From Prorocentrum cordatum (taxonomy: Eukaryota > Sar > Dinophyceae > Prorocentrales > Prorocentraceae), in the NCBI GenBank assembly GCA_963575745.1, contig CAUYUJ010015849.1, positions 710,688 to 774,687 on the forward strand: a DNA stretch of 64,000 bases, in the 5' to 3' direction. The notes below the pieces were generated by a model that saw only the letters and a list, made by a program, of their open reading frames with translations, did no database searches and had not been told where the DNA came from. Made by a program: the position numbers and the translations under genes. Positions within the stretch are counted from its first letter, which is position 1; each line of letters opens with the position of its first letter. Shown piece by piece: positions 1-10,924 of this stretch.

Positions 1-128
1 TCCACTCCAGGTGGGGGGGGCCGACCGGCTCCAGGGCGGCCCAGAGGCAGAGGGTCGGGAGCGGCCAAGAGGGGGGCGCCCAAGAGAGGGGGGGGGTGCA
101 AATCGTGGCCGGAGGCATGTGCGCGGCC

Positions 129-340
129 CTCCTCCTCCTCCTCCTCCTCCTCCTTCTCCTCCTCCTCCTCCTCCTCCTCCTCCTCCTCCTCCTCCTCCTC
201 TCTCCTCCTCCTCCTCCTCCTCCGCCTCTCTCCTCCTCCTCCTCCTCTCTCCTCCTCCTCCTCCTCCTCCTCCTCCTCCTCCTCCTCCTGCTCCTGCTCC
301 TCCTCCTCCTCCTCCTCCTCCTCCTCCTGCTCCTCCTCCG
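129..340 (+). repeat. (CTC)n triplet microsatellite
   Basis: Nearly pure CTC/TCC triplets with rare ctg, ccg and ctct interruptions. It is open in all three forward frames (poly-Leu, poly-Pro, poly-Ser), which explains the long frames here. Not regarded as coding. Confidence 0.9.
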
Positions 341-450
341 CCAGAGACGCAACAAAACAGGAAGAGGCGCCATGAAGTCTGGGGAAATAGCACGGCCCAC
401 GCCATAATGTCCCCCCCCCCCCTAATCATCGCCCCCCTCCTCGCCGCCCC

Positions 451-824
451 CGAGAGGGGCGGGCTCCGGAGCTGCGGCCCCGCGCGGAGACGCGGAGGGG
501 CCCGGGGACACGCAGATAGATGCACACGAATCCCAGGATCGCCCCTACTTGCCAGCATTTTCTGGGTTTTCGTCGCCCCCCCTAGAGGAAAGAGAACTGT
601 GCACATACACCGATGCTGGCCAGGCCCATCCTGAGCCCAGGATCGGTGCACACGCCCTCTTACCTTGTCCAGGAAGGTATGTGCACTGATCCTGGGTCAA
701 GGATGGACGCTGTCAGGATCGGTGCATGTGCATAGCTCTCTTCGCCCGACACCCACCCCGCTTCCCACATTTGCCCATATCTCCCTAGGGGTCGACGCTT
801 CATCGTGTCTGTGTGTTTTCCCCT
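451..824 (+). repeat. Dispersed repeat, also at the right end of the window
   Basis: The segments before 586 and after 744 match 63861-64000 in order: a ggacacac-like stretch, attttctgggttt, a C-run, cttcccata-like sequence, then tcgacg and ttgtgtctgtgtgtttt-like sequence. This copy differs by a ~157 bp insertion with inverted ends (587-743), absent from the right-hand copy. Function unknown. Confidence 0.6.
587..743. mobile_element. MITE-like insertion with ~26 bp inverted ends
   Basis: The left end reads gaaagagaactgtgcacata and the reverse complement of the right end reads gaagagagctatgcacatgc, followed on both sides by accgat. The related copy at 63861-64000 has no sequence here, so it resembles an empty site. 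No coding capacity. No clear target duplication was identified. Confidence 0.55.
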
Positions 825-1589
825 CCTGACTTACGACTCCTCTCCCCAGTGCGCCTGCTGGGAGGATGGTGCCCCTGCAAGCCATCGCGGGTCTCCCCCA
901 TGTGATCGGTCCCGCTTGGGGCCAGAGGACTCCCAGCAGCGGCGTCGCAGGCTGCTGCCCCTCTAATCGCAATTCGCAGATCCTTCTTGGTACGTAGCAT
1001 AGTGCTGCACCCCAGGCGTCACCCACCAGGATCGCAAGCGCTCCAGTCCAGTCCAGACCTCTCCCATCCTCCCCCTCCTCTTCCTCCCCCCCCGTCCTCC
1101 TCCGTTCTCCCATGAGCCAGACCCCTCCGGCGATCCTCGACGTCCGGTTTCCGAAACGTATAACCCCGACGGCCGTTCGTGACGATCCGGGGCACCAAGG
1201 AACGCTCTCGGCGACCTGAGGCTGGAAAGCCGCTGGGAACCCCACGACCACGTCCGAAGACCTCGAGCCTCGAAGTTCCGCCCCCCCCTGCGCGGATCCC
1301 CCCCCTAGCGTTGGCTCTGAGCCTCCCGCCTCCCCTCGACGAGATCCTCAGCCAACGTTGCCCCTCAGCCTCCCCCCAAAACGTTGCCCCTGAGCCTCTC
1401 CCCCCCCTAAACGTTGCCCCTGAGCCTCCCCCCCCAAACGTTGCCCCTGAGCCCCCCCCCCTTGGCAACCTCAGCCTCGACGAGATCCTCCTGGTCGGAG
1501 CCGGGGTCTGGGCGCGGCGCGGCCAAGCCGCCGCCGCCAAAGGCCGTCGGAGGGAGGCGGGCGGAGGGATGGTGGGGGGAGAGGGGCGT
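825..1589. other. No gene recognised
   Basis: GC-rich sequence. From 1360 to 1470 there is a short tandem repeat of aaacgttgcccctgagcctc-type units (~30 bp, about four copies). No domain-like reading frame was seen on either strand. Confidence 0.5.
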
Positions 1590-1705
1590 CCTCCTCCTCC
1601 TCCTCCTCCTCCTCCTCCTCTTCCTTCTGCCCTCCTCCTCCTCCTCCTCCTCCTCCTCCTCCTCCTCCCAGTTCCTCTTCCTCCTCCTCTTCCTCCTCCT
1701 CCTCT
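1590..1705 (+). repeat. (CTC)n microsatellite
   Basis: CTC triplets with occasional ttc. Produces artefactual Leu/Ser/Pro frames on + and Glu/Arg frames on -. Confidence 0.9.
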
Positions 1706-3282
1706 CAAGCACATGCGTTTGAGCGTTCCGCATGCATTTGGGCTTATCCCTTGGCCCCGGCTGGCAGCTCGATGTCTCAACGTGGCGCTTGAGTGACAAC
1801 TCGTCTCTGGTGCCCGTACACGCTCGATCGAGCTGACTGTGTCGAGGTGAAGTGGCATATGTGATGTGCATGGCAGTTGTGCGTCCAGGAATGGTATATA
1901 CGTGGCTCGGTACTGGTCAGAGGCAAGACACGTTGGAGGATATCATCACAGCGCTTCAGGTTATGGTGTGGACTTCAGAACGGGTTGCTTCTGGTGGCTG
2001 CACAAACTGGAATCTGGTAGTGGGTATTTCGCCCTCCCTGGCGGTCAGAAGGCTCAAGGTTCGCCCTTGTGGCTCACCAGCAGGGGTTGACCTGTTAGCC
2101 TGGGTTTTTGCACATGCTGGGATTTGGTGGTGGGTATTTCGCCCTCCGTGAGAGCCAGGTGATCTCCCTAGTGGCTCACAGCCAAGGGCTGAGTGGCATA
2201 CACTTCCACGTAGGTGTTGTTGTTGGTGTTGCTGTTGTTGGTGTTGTTGTCGTCGTCGTCGTTGTTGTGCTGCTGCTGCTGCACTGCTGGTGTCAACCCG
2301 CCTGGGGAGAGCGGGCAGTGGCAGCATGCCCTACAAATCAACACTTGCTTGGCCAAATTGCTTTCACGTTTCCCCGGATCATCGTGCATACTGCGACTGC
2401 GGTGCCCAGTCTACTTCGTCATCTTAGGCGTATGGGTGTGCATGCTGGCGCAGCTGGGTGGTAGTCATCCGGAGCTGAGTCACCTTGACTCGCGGTGTTG
2501 ATCATGCGCGTGGCCATAGCACGTGTTTGAGAATGGCGGGTTGTTGTGGCTAGAATGGAGTACGTCAATGTTTAAACGGACGGATGTTGTGTGCGTGGCG
2601 TGTGCGTGGATGGCCTTGATGACAGCAATCAAATGGGGAAGTACTCCTTCGAGGTGTCAAACAAATGCTCCTTGGGCTTCGCTGTCATGGCAGTCATGTA
2701 CATGCTGCTGGACTCCATCTTCCTGTGCATTGCAGCTCCTCTTCGGCGTCGTTGTGGTTCGAAAGTTGAGGCTGCACGGAATGACGTTCACTTGACGTGA
2801 CACTTCGCGTCTGTTCCGAATCCGACTCCGATTCCGATTCCTCCTCCTCCTCCTCCTGCTCCTGGGCCTCATGTTAGGATCGGCGTTGCGTTCCCGTCGT
2901 TCAGAATGGCCATCTCACCCCAGCGCGGGCCACATGACAATCATCGTCATGTTCGCCCCGCTCCTTTCCCCTCCTCCGCCTTCCCCTGGTCCTCCTGCTC
3001 CTCCCGCTCCTGATCCTGCTACCGATGTCCCTGCTCGTCCACGTCCTCTTCCTCCTCCTTCCTCGTTGCGTTTGCCTTCTTCCAGCCCCTCCGCCTCCTC
3101 CTCCGCCACCTCCTCCTCCAACGTGCACTGGTCCCCTTTCACGACTGCGCATAAGTCGGCGGTGCCCTTTTGGGAGCTCCGGGTCCGCTGCGACACCCGT
3201 CGGCGGATCGAGAACAAGCAGCGCCGGGGGAAGGGATGGGCGATAGGGGTGGGATGTGTGATATGGCGCGAGCCATCCTGGC
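1706..3282. other. No gene recognised; contains a (GTT/GTC)n tract
   Basis: A short gtt/gtc/ctg triplet tract lies at about 2213-2290. Two segments at ~1995-2050 and ~2105-2155 repeat a gggatttggtggtgggtatttcgccctcc-like unit, suggesting a ~105 bp local duplication. A hydrophobic reading frame near 2633-2760 is too short and unsupported to call a gene. Confidence 0.4.
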
Positions 3283-3545
3283 TTGTCCTCTTCCCCTCGC
3301 CTCCTCCCCCTCCTCCTCGTCCTCCTCGTCCGTCCTCCTCCCCCTCCTCCTCCCCCTCCTCCTCCTCCTCCTCCTCCTCCTCCCCCTCCTCCGCCTCCTC
3401 CTCCTCCTCCCCCTCCTCCGCCTCCTCCTCCTTCCTCCTCCGCCTCCTCCCCCTCCTCCCCCTCCTCCTCCTCCTCCTCCTCCTCCTCCTCCTCCTCCTC
3501 CTCCTCCTCTGCCTCCTCCGCCTCCTCCTCCTCCTCTTCCTTCGG
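3283..3545 (+). repeat. (CTC)n microsatellite, left half of an inverted pair
   Basis: About 260 bases of CTC triplets with periodic ccg and ctt interruptions. A GGA-rich tract begins ~170 bases to the right, so the two are complementary and could pair. Confidence 0.9.
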
Positions 3546-3717
3546 CTCTTACCGTCCGCCCCCTCCTCGGCAGGAACGGGCGGGCCGAGCAGCCACAGCA
3601 GGCGGCCGAAGGGGAGGGGGGTGCGGCGAAAGTGCGGGGAGGAAACCGTGAAGGATCGGGGGCGCGGAGGAAGGAGGGGGGAGGGCACCCCACCGAGGCG
3701 GGAGGGCGAGGAGGCGA

Positions 3718-3899
3718 GGCGAGAGGAGGAGGAGGAGGAGGAGGCGGCGGAGGAGGAGGCGAAGGAGGAGGAGGAGGAGGCGGAGGAAAAGGAGGAGGAG
3801 GAGGCGGAGGAGGAGGAGGAGGAGGAGGCGGAGGAGAAGGAGGAGGAGGAGGCGGAGGAGGAGGAGGAGGAGGAGAAGGGGGAGGAAGAGGAGGTGAGA
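3718..3899 (+). repeat. (GGA)n microsatellite, right half of an inverted pair
   Basis: GGA triplets with periodic gcg and aag interruptions, complementary to the CTC tract at 3283-3545. The long overlapping frames here (up to 452 codons) are composition artefacts. Confidence 0.9.
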
Positions 3900-4626
3900 G
3901 AGAGGAGACGCGCGGCGATGCGGACTGCGAGGACGATCTTTGCTGGAAGTATGGGCCTCTGCATCAAAAAACAACCCATGGGCTGTCCTGGGATGCGCTC
4001 CGGCCAAGATTCCGAGGCGGATCCAGCCGTGGCTACGAGGAGCCTCCCGAAGATCAAGACGGGGCTAAAAACTACCAAAAACCTCGGCCTCGGACCTCGA
4101 TCCTGGGAGCGTCCTCCCTTAACACCGCGAGAGGGGCTTAACGTTTACACCAATTCGCCTGGTCAGCCAAGGCGCTCGGTGTTTAGACGCCCCAGCTTCC
4201 CAACCAGCGGGACGCTGGAACGTCTATAGACTGAGATCCGTCGCCCGACTCCTTGTCTCATTGGCCACCCAGGCGACGCGGTGCATACAGTCTGACCTAG
4301 GACAGAAAAACATTCTTCAAGAGCATGAGACACTCCGCCGGCCAAAACTGCAGAACATTCGAGGGTGCCCTCCCCCAGGATGCACAATAATATCCAACAA
4401 GGATATCATTAGGGTACCCTCCCCGAACCGACCTCGATCTTATCCTTCGGTCCGACTGTACATCGAAGCTTCCCGAAACAAACGTAGGAGAGCTGGGGCC
4501 AACAACACGGGGGGCGCCCAGAGCATGAGCCTGATGCGGCCCCAACCGCAGGGCGGGCGGAGGGAGGGACGCCGAGGGCGGAGGGAGGGGAGGAGGGGGA
4601 GGGGGCGGGGAGGACAAGCAAGGTGC
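3900..4626. other. No gene recognised
   Basis: Unique-looking sequence followed by a G-rich stretch at 4545-4615. No conserved motif seen. Confidence 0.4.
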
Positions 4627-6373
4627 GCTGGTGCCATCTCTGACATCCGATCCCTCCACCCCGTCCCTGCCAATGGCCTTGACTGTTCTCTATTCGCCGA
4701 TGGGGGTGTCATTCGCTTGCGCGAGCTGGGCCTGCGCGACGACGTGGAGAGCTGGGTGGGCGTGCCGTCTGCGCCGCACGGCTGGTGCCCTGCAGAGCGG
4801 TCGCGGCGATCCACTGAACGCGTGGTGATGGCGGCGTGGCACCGGGCGGAGTGCTGCAAGGTCGCGTCTCGCCGGCCGTGTTTTGCCCACTTGGCCAGCG
4901 GCGTGGACAGGTGGGCGACGCGCCGCCTGCTTGCCACCGACGCCCCGTCTCCCGAGGCCGCTAATTAGTGCCTTGCGCAGCGTCATGTGCGGCAGCGTCG
5001 TCACCGAGGCCATCGCGGCGAAGTGGAACGGCAATGCTGGCACTTGCCCGCGCTGCGGGCTGGCCCCCGACGACCTCGAGCATCGCCTGTGGCTGTGCCC
5101 TGCCTGGGAGGGCCCCCGCCGCGCCGCGCTGGCCGCAGCGCCGCGGACCGAGACGCTGCCCAGTGACGCCGGGGCTCTGCGGCAGCTGCTGCCGGCCGGG
5201 GTCGCCTCCACTGGCGTCCTCGCGCCGCCGCCGTTGCTCGCCGCCCTTGCAGAGGCAGCAGGGAGCGAGTGCCCGCAGCTTCCACCCCAGGCCGCGCGGC
5301 TCCCTGAGGCGCCCCGCCGGACGGTGTGGAGCGACGGGGCCTGCCTCCACCCTACTGACCCGATGCTGGCGCGCGCGGCATGGGGCCTGCGGTGCGAGGG
5401 CCTCGAGGACCCGAATCTCGCTGGACCGGTCGACGGTCTGCAGACGGCACAGCGGGCCGAGGTGACAGCCGCCGTGGCGGCGGCCCGTAGCGTCGGGGGC
5501 CCCGTCGACCTCGCTACAGACAGCCAGTACGTCGTGCGGTCTTGCGCCACAGATCGTAGCTGGCTCCGACGTGCGTGACTGGGAGCACGCCGACTTGTGG
5601 CTGCAGCTGGCGGACGCCGTGCGCTCCGGGCGGCTGCGGGCCCGCTGGGTCCCAGCCCACAAGACGCCAGCTGAGGCGCGGCGCTTGGGCCTGAGCGAGC
5701 GCGACCGCCTCGGCAACGCCGCGGCTGACAGCAACGCCGGCGCCGCCGCGGCGCAGCGGGCAGTGCCAGGCGAGCTGGTGCGCGGCCGCCTCAGGGAGCT
5801 GGAACTGCTGGAAGCGGCGCAGCGGGTGCAAGCGGCTGCCCAGCAAGCGGCCTTGGCCGCCGCGCCAGCGCGCCAGCGCCGCGGCCGGCGTATCTGGCGG
5901 GCTGTCCGCCGCGGGGCTCGCACTCGCGCGGCGTCCGCCCCAGCGGGCCCCGCCCTGCCCGGCCACGCCCGCGCGGCTCCGCCGGCTGCCCGGCCGCGCC
6001 GGAGTGGCAGCGCCGAGCCCGTCAGCGCTGGCGCCATGCTGGCGGCATTCTTCTCGGGGCGCTCATGGTGGCCGCACTCCCTCGCAGAGGGTCCCGGATC
6101 CGTTTGTTGCCTTCGCTGCGGTGGCAGCGCCGGGACCGCGGCGGCCATGCTGGGAGGCGCGTGTCCAGGCTGGCAGGACCGGCTGCCAGCGCGGGGGCAG
6201 GCGCTGTTGCTCCTCGGCAACCTGTGCTGCGTTGGGGGCAACGCAGCTGAATTCGCTGCCTTAGCTGCGCGCCGCATCGCGCAGCTGCCCAAGGTGCCCG
6301 ATTAGGTCGGCACCGTACTGGGGCGCCGGCGGCCGCGCCGTTTCGCCCTCTGTCCGCGAGTCAAAAAAAAAAA
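4627..6373 (+). mobile_element. 5'-truncated LINE with RNase H and poly(A) tail
   Basis: The 3' part of a non-LTR retrotransposon. It holds the end of the reverse transcriptase thumb, a CCHC-like zinc finger, an RNase H domain and a terminal Cys cluster, followed about 60 bases after the stop by an 11-base A run (6363-6373). The reverse transcriptase core and endonuclease are absent, as expected of 5'-truncated LINE copies. At least two frameshifts (near 4960 and 5550) show it is dead. The left boundary is inferred from where thumb-like coding begins; no target duplication was found. Confidence 0.8.
4883..6305 (+). pseudogene. LINE ORF2 C-terminus: zinc finger, RNase H, Cys cluster
   Basis: Two overlapping frames (4883-5578 and 5571-6305) together give one domain series. 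The zinc finger reads CPRCGLAPDDLEHRLWLC. The RNase H motifs follow in order: WSDGACL (Asp codon 5334-5336), AQRAEVTAA (Glu at 5459-5461), ATDSQYVV (Asp at 5519-5521), and after the frameshift WVPAHKTPAEA and NAAADSNAG (Asp at 5727-5729). All four acidic positions survive, but a frameshift near 5540-5560 splits the domain. A distal CCLRCGGSAGTAA cluster resembles the terminal zinc finger of the other LINE in this window. The upstream frame ending at 4968 (ATRRLLATDAPSPE) is probably the thumb region, one more frameshift away. Confidence 0.8.
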
Positions 6374-6439
6374 GTCATGGCCGACCTGTCGCTCCACAGA
6401 AGACCCCTATCGTGCTGTGCGCAGTCGGACGAGGGCAAC

Positions 6440-6690
6440 TTGTGGGACCTGCGCGACCCGGGGCGCCGTAGGACCTGCGACACCCGTGGGACCCGTGGGA
6501 CCCGTGGGACCTGTGAGACCTGCGAGACCAGTGGGGCCCGTGGCACCGGCGGGGCCCGCGGGACCTGTGGGACTGCTGTGGGACCTGCGAGGCGTGCGAC
6601 ACCCCTGGGGCCTGCGGGACCGGTCGGACTTGTGGGGCGTGCGGGACCTGCGACACCCGTGGGGGCCTGGTGGGACCCGTGGGGCCTGTT
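6440..6690 (+). repeat. Nonanucleotide minisatellite, collagen-like when translated
   Basis: Degenerate tandem copies of cgtgggacc. Because the unit is a multiple of three, frames stay open; one - strand frame reads Gly-Pro-Thr/Ala triplets and one + frame reads Gly-Thr-Arg. No Met-initiated gene with flanking domains is present, so this is called a repeat. Confidence 0.75.
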
Positions 6691-7610
6691 GCAGACAGGT
6701 GGCCCACGCTGCGGCGGGAGCGTCACAAGGGAACAGCAGGAGCACGGCGCCGATCCGAAACTGAGGCCCACGCCTGCGAGAATGCCATGTTGAACAAGTG
6801 CGAAAAACTGAGAACCATCGGATGGTACAGAACAGTGTGAAAAAGCCGGTTCGCGCAAATCCGGTGCGGAAGAAAACGGGACGCGGAGGGATCGAACCAA
6901 GAAAGCACCAAAGCAAAACGAACTCGCACACAACATGTGTGTAGAACACCTATACGCGGAGTGGGGGCGGCCACTCTCAGGACACACCTGGGGGAGCGAG
7001 GAGAATCGGATTCATGCTGTCTAGTTGTGGAAGCGCGGAGGGGGCGGGGGGAAAGAGGAGGGGGAGGAGGACAGAGAGGAGCAAGGGAGGGGGGGGGGGA
7101 GGCGGGAACGCCTCGCTTGCGCGCCCTGGTGGTGGAGACGGCTCGGCGGCGGGGGTCGTGAACACCGAGCCCCTCCCCAACGAAAAGGGTTCCTTCTTCA
7201 GCGCCCCAGCTGTAGTGCGGCAAGACATCCATGAATAGACACATCCTGCCCCTTTAGCACCCGCTCACGCACTCACGTTTGCTTCGTGCCAGTAGACACG
7301 CAGACCCTGTCAATACAGTTGATTTCCCTGGCTACAAGGAGCCGCCCTAGAGGCTGTGTAATCCGCCTGTGTCCTCCTCCTCCTCCTCCTCCTCCTCCTC
7401 CTCCTCCTCCTCCTCCTCCTCCCCTGTGCCGCTGGCTACCCGCATCCTGCGCGGCTCGAACTCTTGTGAGGCCGCACGGGGCGCTGGCAAGAGAGCGCTC
7501 AATCTGGAACTCCCGATGGGCAGCCCAACAAAAAACCCCTCGTGGAGCGGGACGACACCAACAACGCCCTCTTAACATCCTGCGTCCTTTTCTGCTGCCC
7601 CATGTTTCTT
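6691..7610. other. No gene recognised; G-rich tract and (CTC)n
   Basis: Contains a G-rich purine tract (about 7030-7100), a MITE end (7160-7216) and a pure CTC array (7373-7424). Nothing else was recognised. Confidence 0.5.
7160..7216 (+). mobile_element. Solo end of a MITE (same family as 19512 and 29439)
   Basis: This stretch carries cccctccccaacgaaaaggg and ttccttcttcagcgcccc, matching one end of the elements at 19512-19895 and 29439-29610. The other half is missing, so this is a truncated copy. Confidence 0.6.
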
Positions 7611-7790
7611 TTGGACGCCCGAAATGAGTACGGAAAAAATGGGTACAATGCCCAACAACAAATGTTGTCCCAAACCAACAGCGGCCGCTGTTGGGCAGGC
7701 GGCCTTCTGTCTCAAATGGACACAGGCGCGGCGGCGCGGAGAGCGAGTCCTGTTCAAAATGAACAGGAACTGCTGTTGGGCAGTGTACCC
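7611..7790 (+). repeat. Dispersed repeat with internal palindromes, copy 1
   Basis: It matches the reverse complement of 17997-18160 across about 165 bases. Both share tggacgcccgaaatg, the palindrome cagcggccgctg, gggcaggcggccttctg and aaatggaca. Smaller inverted repeats occur within the copy (cctgttcaaaatgaacagg). Both copies can be read in a frame giving MGTMxNNxCCxKPxAAA then GQAAFC and KWT, but flanking stops limit it. Confidence 0.7.
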
Positions 7791-8399
7791 ATTCTTTTAT
7801 CCATTTCGCGCGTGCAAATTTCTTGGCCACCTTGTTACCCCCGTGCCTTGTGCTCGCCCGGATCGTCCCGCTACCCTTTCCGAATGTTGGGAAGGACCAG
7901 AGATCGGGCGCAAGAGGCCTCACTGGGGCGTTGGCAGAACTGGGTTCAGTGGGACCTGGTTTAATGATGTGTGCTGGGGGACGCCCCCCCGCCCCATTGC
8001 GCTAACCGGAACTGCCGTCACCCGAAAAACATCAGCCACGGCGGACCTGGTTTAGAGATTCTGGCCAATTGAGGGGCTCCGGGCCCTACCACTAGCCGGG
8101 TCACCTCACCTGGGGTCCTGGCTATACCCGGCTCACCAAGCAGCACCGACCGCAGATGATTCCGGGCCCCGCACGACCACGGGCGACTGGTCCCTGCCCA
8201 AATACGGTAGAGGGAGACAACAACTGAGCACTCCCCCCCTCACTCCCAAACTCAAAAATGGCACGCGCGGGGGAGACTGCGGTCGAGGTGCCACTCATCA
8301 GACCCACCGGCCACTTTGAACATTGGGGGGAGTGGGAGGCGTTGACAGATGAATGTGGGCTGGTGCTCGCCATTTTTCCGAGGCCTGTATCAGTGGAAT
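7791..8399. other. No gene recognised
   Basis: Mixed-composition DNA with no convincing frame or repeat. Confidence 0.4.
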
Positions 8400-9260
8400 A
8401 TGTCGCTATTTCTGTTGATTCGTCGCGTTGCTGTCCTCGTCACCACCCATGCTGGAGTTGCGGCCCCCTCTTACCTCATGCGGTATCCACTCATGCCGGG
8501 GTGTTTCCCCTCATTGTTGACCCCTCACGCTGGGACCGACCCCTCGTGTACTGACCCTTCACTATGTGGATTTGATTTCTTTTGCGTTTACCCTTCAATC
8601 TGGGTATGCGATCCTCTCCATGCGTTGACCCCATCGCTGGAGCTTCGGCGCCACATGCGTTGACCCCTCAGGCTTTCGCACCTCATCATTTGACCCCTCA
8701 TGCTCGGGCTTTGACCCTCCTGTTATGAGCTCATGATTTGGCTTCTCATGCTGTGACCTTCCCCACGGGTCTACGACCCTCCGTGTGTTGACCCCATCGC
8801 TGGCGCTGTGGCTCCAACTGCGTTGACACCTCATGCAAGGCACGCCCCTCATCATTTGACTCCATGCGCTGCCCCCTCATGCCGGGGCTTTGGCTCCTCA
8901 GCTGTTGACCCGTCCCGCTGGGAACGCCCTTTCGGACGTTGATCCCCCGCTCGGTGGGGCCATATTAGCTCATGCGTTGATCCTTCCCTCTGAGAGTTGT
9001 CCCCTCATAAGATGCATCTGGTCTTCGCATGTTATGCCGCACTTCTTGCCTCCACCGTCCGCTGCCCCGTGCTCCTTCGCCACGTTGCTACCCCGATGTG
9101 CTTGTTGTTTCTAGCTGATCCTGCTGCCCCGCACCAACGCGTTGGCCGCCATCTCTACCTCGTCCTGCACATCTTGATACGAACTGTTGAACCATGTTAC
9201 GGCCACAAGGTGTTCGAAATGCACATACCACCCGCTGGGGTTACGACTCCTCATTTGTGG
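8400..9260 (+). repeat. Degenerate ~35-60 bp tandem repeat (gttgacccctca family)
   Basis: The motif gttgacccctcatgctggg or close variants recurs roughly every 35-60 bases, often followed by ggctttggctcctca-like sequence. Stray copies occur at about 11553 and 11756. Spacing is irregular, consistent with an old diverged minisatellite. Confidence 0.65.
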
Positions 9261-9559
9261 ACCCCTCACCCTGGCACCCGCCCCCGAAATCGGCCGCCCT
9301 GCCTGCACGGATGGGGCGTCTTAGAATGGTCGTGGGTTGCCTGTGAGGTTCTGTCGAGTTTTGAGGGACCGCCCCCTCGCCGCACTCGCGCATACACAAA
9401 ACACACACACCGTTACGAATGTGTTTCCTGGCGGTCAGATCGGCCTCCAGACGGCCAAGATGGTCTCCAAGGACGGCTTCCAAAGCAACCAAGGTGACAA
9501 CATACCGGCTCAAGATGGCCCAAGACAGCTCAAGAGCCCATCAAGAGAGCCTCAGGACG

Positions 9560-10230
9560 GCTCAGGGTAGCCCAGGAGGGGCCTCAAGATGCCCCAAGGG
9601 GCCAGCAAAACGGCCCGAGAGAGCTCCAAGAGGCCGTCCTGGAGAGCCCGAGGGGCCACAACCATTGATTTGAGTTAAGTGTCTGAGAATTTTGAGGTTC
9701 TCGCCTGTTGGGGTTCCCGACCACCCAAGGCGGCCCAAGAGGCTTCCAAGAGACAGCCCAAGAGGCCCCCAAGAGGGCCCCACAAGAGGGCCCAAGAGAA
9801 GATCGCCCAAGGAGCGTCCAAAGAGGACCCCAAGACTGCCTTGAAGCTCGCCAAGAGAGCAACCAGTCGACCCAGAGAGGCCTCGTGCGCTGTGATGGGC
9901 GGTCGGAGACCCAAACATGCCAGACCCTCAAAATAAGTCAAACACCGAGGGGAAGTGTATGTTGTGAGCCTCCTCGGGCTCTCCGAGCGGACCTCCTGGA
10001 GACCGCGTGGGCCGTCTTGAGGGCCTCGTACTCTGCCTTGAGGCATTCTTGGGAGCCGCGTGACCTCAAGGACTGCTTTCAAGGCAGCTGAGATGACGCC
10101 AAGATGGCCCAGGACGGCTGAAGAGGCTCCCAAGACAGCCTCAAGATGGATCCAGAAGGCCCCAAGACGGCCTAGTAGGTCTCCGAAAGGCCCTCCTGGA
10201 GAGCCCGAGGGGGTCACAACCATTGATGTT
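9560..10230 (+). repeat. cccaagacgg minisatellite, block 1
   Basis: Degenerate 10-12 bp units of the type gcccaagacgg / cctccaagagg. A unit-start segment gtgtctgagaattttgaggt at about 9680 resembles the junction segment of the ~350 bp satellite at 30-44 kb. The - strand reads Gly-Leu-Leu-Gly-Arg-Leu repeats, which is artefactual. Confidence 0.75.
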
Positions 10231-10324
10231 CGTTCCCCAATCAGAGCTTGCCTCTGTAGGGGTCATAGCAGATGCATATGGTTAGGTGAGGTGTGCCACC
10301 GATTTCCGCGGCCCGCCCGGGTGC

Positions 10325-10905
10325 CTTATAGCCCTATAGTCCTGTAGCCCTATAGCCATTGTAGCCCTATAACCCCATAACCCTGTAGCACAATAGCTCT
10401 GCGGCACTAAAACGCTATAGCCTTAAAGCCCTAACGACCTAGAGCCTTACAGCCCTGTAGCCCTATACCCCCACAGCCATATCGCCCTAAGCCCAATCAC
10501 CCTATCGCCATATAGCCCCCAATAGCCCATAGTCCAATAGCCCAATAGCCCAATAACACCATAGCCCTGTAGCCTTATAGCCTTACAGCGTTATAGCCCT
10601 ATAACCATATAGCCCAAACGCGATATAATTATCTCTATCTCTCTCTATATATATATGTATAGCCCTATAACCCTGCAGCCACATAGCCCTATATCCCTAT
10701 AGCCCTATCTCCCTATGGTCCTATAACCCTATAGCCCCAGATCCCCATAGACTCATGGCACTATGACCCTATAGCCATGTAGCCCCAGATCCCCATAGCC
10801 TCATAGCCCTATAGCCTTACAGCCCTATAGCCCTATAGACATATGGCCCTATAGTTCCATAGCTCTATAGCCCCATAGGCCCATCGCCCTATAGCCCAAA
10901 AAACG
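10325..10905 (+). repeat. Telomere-like degenerate (gccctatag)n array
   Basis: About 580 bases of 8-9 bp units centred on ccctatagc, with many single-base variants, and a small ta/tc microsatellite at 10627-10661. The unit recalls the CCCTAAA-type telomere strand but differs from it. It sits between two blocks of the cccaagacgg satellite. Confidence 0.75.
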
Positions 10906-10924
10906 TTGAGAGGGGATTTCTCCA

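Noticed and set aside
2591-2800. Small membrane protein (MGKYSFEVSNKCSLGFAVMA...)
   Set aside because: One hydrophobic stretch in a short frame, with no homologue recognised and no supporting context.
2871-4229. 452- and 387-codon frames on opposite strands
   Set aside because: Poly-Ser/Leu/Pro and poly-Glu/Arg from CTC and GGA arrays.
6407-6949. Collagen-like gene
   Set aside because: The Gly-Pro-Thr run comes from a 9-bp minisatellite; no signal peptide or flanking domain.
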